Origin: Firmicutes bacterium CAG:110
Lineage (GTDB): Bacteria > Bacillota > Clostridia > Oscillospirales > Oscillospiraceae
Reading direction: 5' to 3'
Length of the DNA: 5,666 nucleotides
NCBI GenBank assembly: GCA_000434635.1
Contig: HF988054.1
Location: 1-5,666 of the forward strand
Shown here piece by piece: positions 1 through 4,953 of this stretch. The position numbers were made by a program, and so were the translations under genes. How positions within the stretch are numbered: position 1 is the first letter of the stretch; each line of letters starts with the position of its first letter. The notes beneath the pieces are model-generated. The model made no database searches and was not told where the DNA came from. It saw only the letters and a list, made by a program, of their open reading frames with translations.

Positions 1-1
1 G

Positions 2-61
2 ACTCTCGTTGGATTTTTGATAGGATGCTTGTTACTTCGTATAACCACAAGGAAAAAATAA
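2..61 (+). CDS. C-terminal tail of a probable membrane protein (partial, 5' end outside window)
   Basis: Frame 2 of the plus strand is open from the window edge to a TAA at 59-61. It encodes 19 residues: a run of hydrophobic residues (LVGFLIGCLLL) followed by a positively charged end (RITTRKK). This is the pattern of a last transmembrane helix with a cytoplasmic basic tail. A good intrinsic terminator starts 25 nt after the stop on the same strand, as expected for the end of a gene. The stretch is more AT-rich than the genes to its right. Too little is present to name a family, and a chance open stretch of 19 codons cannot be excluded. Frame 1 is also open, to a stop near position 115, but it would run through the terminator stem and its product has no membrane or charge pattern. 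Confidence 0.45.
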   Translation, partial: TLVGFLIGCLLLRITTRKK

Positions 62-86
62 ATTTCAGCTTGCCGAATGGATTCAC

Positions 87-133
87 AAGCGGGGCAAATC
101 ACTGCATTGCTGCGTGATTTACCCCGCTTTTTC
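87..133 (+). terminator. Intrinsic terminator, plus strand
   Basis: A 16-position stem is formed by 87-102 and 114-129, with one C/A mismatch (95 against 121), an 11-nt loop and a GC-rich base (AGCGGGG/CCCCGCT). It is followed directly by a run of five T (128-132). The T run lies on the plus side, so the structure best serves the plus-strand gene whose tail ends at 61. On the minus strand the mismatch becomes a G-U wobble and the stem is continuous, but TGTGAATCC follows instead of a T run. It may therefore also act weakly on transcripts coming from the PsiE gene. Confidence 0.75.
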
Positions 134-143
134 CGTTTTGCCA

Positions 144-169
144 ACAGCCCAGCCAGATGGCCGGGCTGT
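144..169 (-). terminator. Stem-loop just downstream of the PsiE-family gene, possible terminator or 3' end stabiliser
   Basis: The minus strand here forms a compact hairpin, CAGCCCGGCC-ATCT-GGCTGGGCTG, with ten pairs including one G-U wobble plus one further closing A-T pair. It begins 11 nt after the stop codon of the PsiE-family gene. On the plus strand the wobble would be a mismatch, so the structure is better as minus-strand RNA. No convincing T run follows (TTGGCAAAACGG), so it is a weak intrinsic terminator at best. Together with the hairpin at 87-129 it may end or protect the minus-strand transcript. Confidence 0.45.
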
Positions 170-179
170 ATTTGCGTTC

Positions 180-638
180 TTATTCAGAGTCCACCATTTC
201 CTGACGCAGCTCGCTGCGGCGCACCAGGAAGCGGCGGATGGCGAACAGTCCCGCAATGCAGGCGATGCAGGCCACATTGCTCCAGGGGTCGTCGTGGCTC
301 AGAATCACGTGACGGGTGATGGCTACGGTGAGCACCTCCAGAATGTTGGCGGGAGTGGTGTCGATCAGCATCCGCACGAATTCCAGTCCCACCACGATGG
401 ACAGCAGGTTATGGAGCATGTGGCTGACGTCGGCAAAATATGCCGTCCCTTCGGTGACCATGTTCACTACCTCAATGCCCAGCGCGCCCACCAGCGCAAT
501 GAGGGTGATCCCGGCAATGATCCACTCCATGATCTTCAGCACCCAGCGGAAAAACTGTTCGGTCTTCCGGTCACGCTTGGCTAATTTGTCGATCTTTTCC
601 TGTACATTGGGGTCGTCAGAATGGGTTGTCTGGAGCAT
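180..638 (-). CDS. psiE: PsiE-family small integral membrane protein
   Basis: This encodes a 152-residue membrane protein that I place in the phosphate-starvation-inducible PsiE family. The family assignment rests on the central block around residues 85-113 (LEFVRMLIDTTPANILEVL, then AITRHVIL), which is the recognisable PsiE signature. The N-terminus (1-30) is charged and cytoplasmic-looking. Hydrophobic segments lie at about 32-58, 75-92, 98-113 (amphipathic) and 120-138, and a basic/acidic tail (RRFLVRRSELRQE) follows. The start at 638 is chosen over an in-frame start 13 codons upstream because GGAGG (646-650) lies 7 nt before this ATG, and because the upstream start would lie at or before the likely transcription start. 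The molecular function of PsiE is not established; the name comes from phosphate-starvation induction in Escherichia coli, and nothing here shows phosphate control. The gene has its own promoter and a dyad in its leader, and sits 87 nt after the GTPase fusion gene on the same strand. Confidence 0.85.
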   Translation of the reverse strand: MLQTTHSDDPNVQEKIDKLAKRDRKTEQFFRWVLKIMEWIIAGITLIALVGALGIEVVNMVTEGTAYFADVSHMLHNLLSIVVGLEFVRMLIDTTPANILEVLTVAITRHVILSHDDPWSNVACIACIAGLFAIRRFLVRRSELRQEMVDSE

Positions 639-668
639 GGCAATACCTCCCGGCGATGTTGTATTGCC
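639..668 (-). promoter_or_regulatory. Inverted repeat over the PsiE leader and ribosome binding site
   Basis: GGCAATAC (639-646) and GTATTGCC (661-668) form a perfect 8-bp dyad with a 14-nt centre. One arm abuts the -10 hexamer at 669-674. The other lies between the GGAGG sequence and the ATG, overlapping the ribosome binding site by one base. The transcription start is predicted near 662, so part of the distal arm may not be transcribed. A protein operator is therefore at least as likely as an RNA hairpin. The regulator is unknown. Confidence 0.5.
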
Positions 669-697
669 ATTATACACGATTTTCCTCTGAAATGGAA
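669..697 (-). promoter_or_regulatory. Putative sigma-A promoter of the PsiE-family gene
   Basis: A perfect -10 hexamer TATAAT is read on the minus strand at 674-669. At 17-bp spacing the -35 position is TTCCAT (697-692), which is poor. It lies 30 nt upstream of the chosen start codon, giving a short leader. The weak -35 suggests that an activator helps or that the promoter is weak. Confidence 0.6.
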
Positions 698-725
698 GCC
701 CTTTCTTTACCAGAACTTATATACT

Positions 726-3266
726 TTACTTCCGGTAGTGCTTCCGCATCTCCGCTCTTGCCGCTTCCACTTCCTCGTGAAGCTCCCGGGCGGACATCCG
801 CAGAACGCCGCTTCCGAAGGAGGACAGCTGCACCAGTCCGTCGGAGGACGCCACCCGCACGGCGTAGTCCCGGCCGATCTCGTGGGCAAGCGCTTCAATG
901 TAAGCATCGGCGGTCTGGCCCTCTTTGGTGTAGACCACCTGAATGTTGTGGAACTGGCTCTTTTCGCCGGGGTTGCCCTTCTGTTTGTAGCCGTCGAATA
1001 CCACCACCAGATGGCACTTGGTAAAGCCCGCGTAGCTGGAAAGCCGGTCACACAGCTGGCGGCGGGCGGCGTCCAGATCATCCTTGGCCTGCGCCGCCAA
1101 GTCCTCCCACGCGAAGATCACGTTGTAGCCGTCCACGATGATGTATTTCTGCCGGGGCGTCCGGATGGCGACATCGTCAGCCGCGGGACGGTTGGAGACG
1201 CCGTAGACGGGGCGGCGGATGGGGCCGAACTCCCGCTCCATGATCTTTTCCAGCTCCTTGTCGTCCAGGCGGACGTTGCGGGTGATGATTTCGGGAGCTT
1301 TTTCCTCTTTCAGACCGCTTTCTAAGTGCATGTAGTCCTTCACCTGATTCCACTTGACGGTGAAGCCCGCCCCGTGGGCGCAGAAGACGGAATCCGGCGT
1401 GTTGGCCAGATCGGCCTCCGGGTCGTATCCGGTTTCCGCGACCACGGCGTCGGTATTGTGGCAGGGGGCGTAGCCGTGGAGGGTCAGCTGCATCCGTCCC
1501 AGCCCCTGCGTATAGGCCGCCAGCGTGTCGGCGTAGTCCCTGATCTCCGACGCAGGGACAAGCCCCTTCAGCGTGGACAGCGCCCCGGCGGCCTCCGGCG
1601 CGTCGAACTCGCCGCCCATGGCGCGGATGTCCGTGATGGCGCGGCCGATCTGCTCCGTGGGCATGGTCAGGCAGAATTCATACCATGGCTCCAGCAGGAC
1701 GGATTTCGCCTGCATCAGTCCCTGACGGACGGCTCGGTAGGTCGCCTGACGGAAATCCCCGCCTTCGGTGTGCTTTAAGTGCGCCTTGCCCACCAACAGC
1801 GTGATCTTCATATCCGTAATCGGCCCGCCCACCAGGACGCCCCGGTGGACTTTTTCTTCCAGATGGGTCAGGATGAGCCGTTGATAATTGACATCCAGCA
1901 CGTCCGTGGGACATACGGTGTCGAACACCAGACCGCTGCCGGCGGGCAGCGGCTCCAGCAGCAGATGCACCTCGGCATAGTGGCGCAGCGGCTCAAAATG
2001 CCCGACGCCCTCCACCGTGTTCTCAATGGTTTCCTTGTAGAAAATCCGCTGATCGCTGAGAGTCACGTCCAGAGCGAAGCGCTGCTGCACCAGACTGCGG
2101 AAAACCTCCTGCTGCACCCGCCCCATCATTTGTACGTGGATCTGTCCGTTTTCCCAGAGCAGACGCAGCTGGGGTTCTTCTTCCTCCAGCTGCCGCAGCT
2201 TGGGCAGAACCTGCGCCGGGTCGGCGCCTCCGGGCAGATTCACCCGGTAGGTCATGACCGGCTCCAGCACGTAGGGCTGCCCCGCCGGTTCCGCCCCCAG
2301 AGACTGCCCCGCGTAGGTTTCGGAAAGCCCCGTCACCGCGGCCAGCTGGCCGGCGGAAACTTCCTCCGGGGCGGTAAATTTGTCGGCGGAGTACCGCCGC
2401 AGCTGCACGAGTTTTTCTTCCCGCAGCTCGCCCTTTTGGTTAACATAACGCAGCGCGGAGCGGACTTTCAGACTGCCGCCTGTGACCTTCAGCCATGTCA
2501 GGCGGTTCCCCTGAGGGTCGCGGGAGATTTTATAGACTTTTGCGGCGAATTCGCCGGGATAGGCCGTTTCCGGGGCGTATTTGTCCAGAATATCCAGCAG
2601 CGCCCCCACGCCGTCCAGTTTCAGCCCGGAACCGAAGCAGCATGGGAACAGCTTCCGTCCGGCAATCAGCGCCCGGAGATTCCCCGCCGTGACGCCGCCG
2701 GTTTCCAGATAGTTTTCCAGCAGTGCCTCGTCGCACATGGCGGCGTTTTCCGCGATCTCCTCCGGGGACGCGGTGAAATCCACACAGGCGGGGCTGAGCT
2801 GCTGCCGCAGTTCGGCCAGCAATTTCTCCTTGCCCATTCCGGGCAGGTCCATCTTGTTGAGGAACAGGAACGTCGGTACCTGATAGCGTTCCAGCAGCCG
2901 CCAGAGGGTCAGGGTGTGGGCCTGCACGCCGTCGGTGCCGCTGATAACCAGCACGGCGCAGTCCAGCACCGGCATGATGCGCTCGGCTTCGGCGGAAAAG
3001 TCCACATGGCCGGGGGTGTCCACCAGGGTGACGGCGCGGTGCTCCGTTTCCAGCAGCGCCTGTTTGGAAAAAATGGTGATGCCCCTTGCGCGTTCCAGCG
3101 CGTGGGTGTCCAGAAACGCGTCCTGATGATCGACCCGCCCCAGGGTACGTCTCGCCCCGGCTTCATAGAGCATCGCCTCGCTGAGCGTGGTCTTCCCCGC
3201 GTCCACATGGGCCAGCAATCCGGCGCACAGGGGCTTTTTTATATTGTTCGGCTGTTCTGCGGCCAT
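726..3266 (-). CDS. Tet(M)/EF-G-like translational GTPase fused to a C-terminal Rae1/YacP-type NYN endoribonuclease domain
   Basis: This encodes an 846-residue fusion; Tet(M) itself is about 640. Residues 12-230 are a translation-factor G domain with all nucleotide motifs: AHVDAGKT (19-26), RGITI (61-65), DTPGH (83-87), NKMD (137-140) and SGLK (213-216). Residues 235-345 fit EF-G domain II, and 350-600 fit domains III-V in the Tet(M) arrangement, including LLEPWYEF (524-531) and VPASEIRDY (570-578). A segment at 601-705 links to a NYN nuclease domain (706-846) with the YacP/Rae1 pattern: VDGYN (711-715), VFDGY (756-760), QTADAYIE (784-791), SSD (807-809) and FGSGVLRMSAREL. Its four acidic positions D712, D758, D787 and D809 are all present. 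Start: ATG at 3264-3266 is preceded by GGGAGG with a 7-nt gap to GGAGG; an in-frame TTG upstream at 3311 lies before the predicted transcription start. Known: Tet(M)-type proteins bind the ribosomal A site, and B. subtilis Rae1 cuts mRNA there. Inferred: a ribosome-bound mRNA surveillance or rescue enzyme. Tetracycline resistance is doubtful because the SPV loop-tip motif is absent. Confidence 0.9.
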   Translation of the reverse strand: MAAEQPNNIKKPLCAGLLAHVDAGKTTLSEAMLYEAGARRTLGRVDHQDAFLDTHALERARGITIFSKQALLETEHRAVTLVDTPGHVDFSAEAERIMPVLDCAVLVISGTDGVQAHTLTLWRLLERYQVPTFLFLNKMDLPGMGKEKLLAELRQQLSPACVDFTASPEEIAENAAMCDEALLENYLETGGVTAGNLRALIAGRKLFPCCFGSGLKLDGVGALLDILDKYAPETAYPGEFAAKVYKISRDPQGNRLTWLKVTGGSLKVRSALRYVNQKGELREEKLVQLRRYSADKFTAPEEVSAGQLAAVTGLSETYAGQSLGAEPAGQPYVLEPVMTYRVNLPGGADPAQVLPKLRQLEEEEPQLRLLWENGQIHVQMMGRVQQEVFRSLVQQRFALDVTLSDQRIFYKETIENTVEGVGHFEPLRHYAEVHLLLEPLPAGSGLVFDTVCPTDVLDVNYQRLILTHLEEKVHRGVLVGGPITDMKITLLVGKAHLKHTEGGDFRQATYRAVRQGLMQAKSVLLEPWYEFCLTMPTEQIGRAITDIRAMGGEFDAPEAAGALSTLKGLVPASEIRDYADTLAAYTQGLGRMQLTLHGYAPCHNTDAVVAETGYDPEADLANTPDSVFCAHGAGFTVKWNQVKDYMHLESGLKEEKAPEIITRNVRLDDKELEKIMEREFGPIRRPVYGVSNRPAADDVAIRTPRQKYIIVDGYNVIFAWEDLAAQAKDDLDAARRQLCDRLSSYAGFTKCHLVVVFDGYKQKGNPGEKSQFHNIQVVYTKEGQTADAYIEALAHEIGRDYAVRVASSDGLVQLSSFGSGVLRMSARELHEEVEAARAEMRKHYRK

Positions 3267-3273
3267 AGGAAAA

Positions 3274-3318
3274 CCTCCCTTTGGGTCAATACTGCCCGTA
3301 TTGTACCACAAAGGGAGG
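3274..3318 (-). promoter_or_regulatory. 45-nt imperfect hairpin/dyad over the promoter and ribosome binding site of the GTPase fusion
   Basis: The outer arms CCTCCCTTTG (3274-3283) and CAAAGGGAGG (3309-3318) pair over 10 bp. After a one-base bulge (3308) come 3 bp, then another bulge (3304), then 6 bp CAATAC/GTATTG around the 5-nt loop TGCCC: 19 pairs in all. Read on the minus strand the hairpin ends in the Shine-Dalgarno sequence and is followed by TTTTCC (3273-3268). It could end read-through from the upstream transporter operon as a weak intrinsic terminator, hide the ribosome binding site in longer transcripts, or act as DNA operator because it spans the -10 element. The sequence cannot separate these roles. 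Confidence 0.65.
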
Positions 3319-3328
3319 CAATCGTCGA
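3300..3328 (-). promoter_or_regulatory. Putative sigma-A promoter of the GTPase-nuclease gene
   Basis: On the minus strand, TGG directly precedes TACAAT (3305-3300), making an extended -10 element. At exactly 17 bp lies TCGACG (3328-3323), which matches the -35 consensus at four of six positions. Transcription would start near 3293, about 27 nt before the ATG. It lies only 16 nt past the stop of the upstream gene, inside the intergenic dyad. Confidence 0.55.
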
Positions 3329-3343
3329 GAGGTTTCTTTTGCC

Positions 3344-4897
3344 TTACGTGATGTCGAGGTCAACCGTGACCTGATAGTAGTCGCAGGCGTGGGCGGTGTA
3401 GTTTTTGACGTTTTCCTTGGAGATCATGTTCATTTGCAGGAAGGAGCAGAAGACGTAGGCGTTGTCGTCCAGAATCATCTGCTGAAGCGTCACCGCCATC
3501 TCGCCCCGCCTGGCGGGGTCGAATTCCCGGGACAGCTGCTCGATCAGCGCCGTGACCTCCGGATTGTCATAAGCGCCAAAATTGTAGCTCATGCCGGGAA
3601 CGCAGGAGGTGGTGAAGAAATACTGGGGGTCGCCGGAGGGAGCTGTTACCAGCGCGGAAGCGTAAATATCCCAGCTGCCCATGTCCGCCAGAAACTCCCG
3701 GCGGTTTGCAGTGCAGTTGATGTCCACGTCAATGCCGATCTCTTTGAGGGACGCCTGGGCGGACTCGGCCAGCAGGGGCAGCTCCTGACGGGAGGGGTAG
3801 GTCAGCCAGCGGACGGTCAGCTTCACGCCGTCCTTTTCCCGGATGCCGTCGCCGTCGGAATCCACCCAGCCCGCTTCCTCCAGAACCGCCTTCGCACCCT
3901 CGGGGTCGTAGGCTTCCGCCGTGACGTTCTCGCCGCCGAAGGTGGAGAAGCCGTCGGGGAACGCACCGCTGGCCGCGACGCCGTGGCCGTCTAAGAGGGT
4001 CTTCACGAAGCCCTCCTTGTTGATGCCCATGGCGATTGCCCTGCGGACGGCGGTGTCCTGCATGATGGGACTGGTCATGTTCATGGAGCCGAAGAAGGCG
4101 CGGGAGGTCTGGATGGCGGAGAACTGATAACCGCCGTTTTCAAAATTGGGGTAAGCCTCATAGGCCATGCCGTAGGCGGCGTCAATATCCCCGGCCTGTA
4201 GGGCAGCGGAGAGGGTGTCGCCGTTACTAAGGGTGCGGATGGTCAGCTCGTCCAGTTTGGGCGTGCCGTTCCAATACTGGGTGTTGGGGGTCAGCGTCAG
4301 ATGGTCGTCCGTGACCAGCTCCTTCACAACGTAGGGGCCGGTACCGGCGACAATGCCGTTTTCAAAATCCGACGCGTCCACATCGATGATGCAGCCGTAG
4401 GGGTCGCCCAGATAGTTCATCAGGGCGGGATTGGGTTCGCTGGTGGTGACGGTCAATACCTGACCGTCGGCGGCCACGTCCACGATCTTCGTGTCGCTGG
4501 GGGCGCGGTCGTGATTTTCCAGCAGGTGGTTCAGGCACTGCTTTACGGCCTCGCCGTCCATGTCCCGGCCGGAGGAGAATTTCACGCCATCCCGGAGGGT
4601 GATCGTCCAGACGCAGCCGCCGTCGTTTGTCCAGTCGGTGGCCAGCCAGGGCTCCAGCTCCATGGCGTCGGTGTAATGCACCAGCGTTTCTCCGATGCCG
4701 TAGCGGATGCAGGCCCAGCCGTTGTAGGTGCGGTGGGGGTCAACGGTTTCTTCCCAGTTTTCGGAGTTGAAGGTGGTGTCGCCGATGACCATGGTTTTTT
4801 TGGCTGCCGTGCCGCCCTCGGAGGCTTTGCCGCCGCAGCCGGTCAGCAGAGCAGCTGCCAGGGAGGCAGTCAGCAGGAGAGAAATGATCTTTCTCAT
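3344..4897 (-). CDS. ABC transporter substrate-binding lipoprotein, family 5 (nickel/peptide class)
   Basis: This encodes a 517-residue extracytoplasmic solute receptor that would deliver ligand to an ABC importer. The N-terminus is a lipoprotein signal: basic MRK, a hydrophobic core, then the lipobox LLTGC with the lipidated cysteine at residue 21, followed by a Gly/Ser/Ala-rich spacer. Family 5 hallmarks appear in order: GIGETLVHY (67-75), EPWLATDW (82-89), WTITLRDGVKFSSG (97-110), a GTGPYVV segment (185-191), VRRAIAMGINKE (284-295) and EEAGW (340-344). There is also a DSDGDG-containing loop at 346-351, common in this family. The start at 4897 is supported by AAAGGA (4905-4910), 7 nt before ATG; a longer in-frame start 20 codons upstream would precede this site and spoil the signal peptide. 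It lies 56 nt after the ATPase gene on the same strand, so they are probably co-transcribed. The ligand is not certain: the RYGIGETL-EPWLA region resembles NikA/CntA-type metal or metallophore receptors, but peptides are possible. Confidence 0.9.
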   Translation of the reverse strand: MRKIISLLLTASLAAALLTGCGGKASEGGTAAKKTMVIGDTTFNSENWEETVDPHRTYNGWACIRYGIGETLVHYTDAMELEPWLATDWTNDGGCVWTITLRDGVKFSSGRDMDGEAVKQCLNHLLENHDRAPSDTKIVDVAADGQVLTVTTSEPNPALMNYLGDPYGCIIDVDASDFENGIVAGTGPYVVKELVTDDHLTLTPNTQYWNGTPKLDELTIRTLSNGDTLSAALQAGDIDAAYGMAYEAYPNFENGGYQFSAIQTSRAFFGSMNMTSPIMQDTAVRRAIAMGINKEGFVKTLLDGHGVAASGAFPDGFSTFGGENVTAEAYDPEGAKAVLEEAGWVDSDGDGIREKDGVKLTVRWLTYPSRQELPLLAESAQASLKEIGIDVDINCTANRREFLADMGSWDIYASALVTAPSGDPQYFFTTSCVPGMSYNFGAYDNPEVTALIEQLSREFDPARRGEMAVTLQQMILDDNAYVFCSFLQMNMISKENVKNYTAHACDYYQVTVDLDIT

Positions 4898-4904
4898 GAT
4901 GGAT

Positions 4905-4910
4905 TCCTTT
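4905..4910 (-). promoter_or_regulatory. Ribosome binding site fixing the start of the substrate-binding protein
   Basis: AAAGGA on the minus strand lies 7 nt before the ATG at 4897-4895. It favours this start over the in-frame upstream one at 4957, which would overlap the end of the ATPase gene. Confidence 0.7.
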
Positions 4911-4953
4911 CGTATTCGGTTATTTATGTCCTGCCGGACGTCACGGCATAACA

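Noticed and set aside
639..677. Longer N-terminus of the PsiE-family protein starting at 677
   Set aside because: It overlaps the TATAAT element and would translate the ribosome binding site of the ATG at 638.
726..3266. Plain tetracycline-resistance gene (tet family)
   Set aside because: The domain IV tip motif differs from Tet(M)/Tet(O), a nuclease domain is fused at the end, and no mobile-element features surround it. The Tet(M)-like label is kept only as a structural family.
3267..3311. Longer N-terminus of the GTPase fusion starting at TTG (3311)
   Set aside because: It would start before the predicted transcription start and translate the -10 and Shine-Dalgarno region; the ATG at 3266 has a well-placed GGGAGG.
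1779..3374. 531-codon open frame on the plus strand opposite the GTPase gene
   Set aside because: It is antisense to a gene with intact GTPase motifs. Its product is rich in Q, H, G and R with no recognisable domain, as expected from the complement of GC3-rich codons. No ribosome binding site was noted and it runs past the start of the real gene.
3281..3994. Plus-strand open frames opposite the substrate-binding protein (also 4301-4951) and opposite the nuclease end (621-1325)
   Set aside because: They overlap well-supported minus-strand genes completely, and their products are Val/Gly/His/Gln-rich with no family signature.
4932..4948. Small hairpin TGCCG-N7-CGGCA between the ATPase and the receptor gene as a terminator
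   Set aside because: The stem is only 5 bp with no T run after it. At most it is a processing or stabilising element, and I saw no separate promoter in this 56-nt gap.
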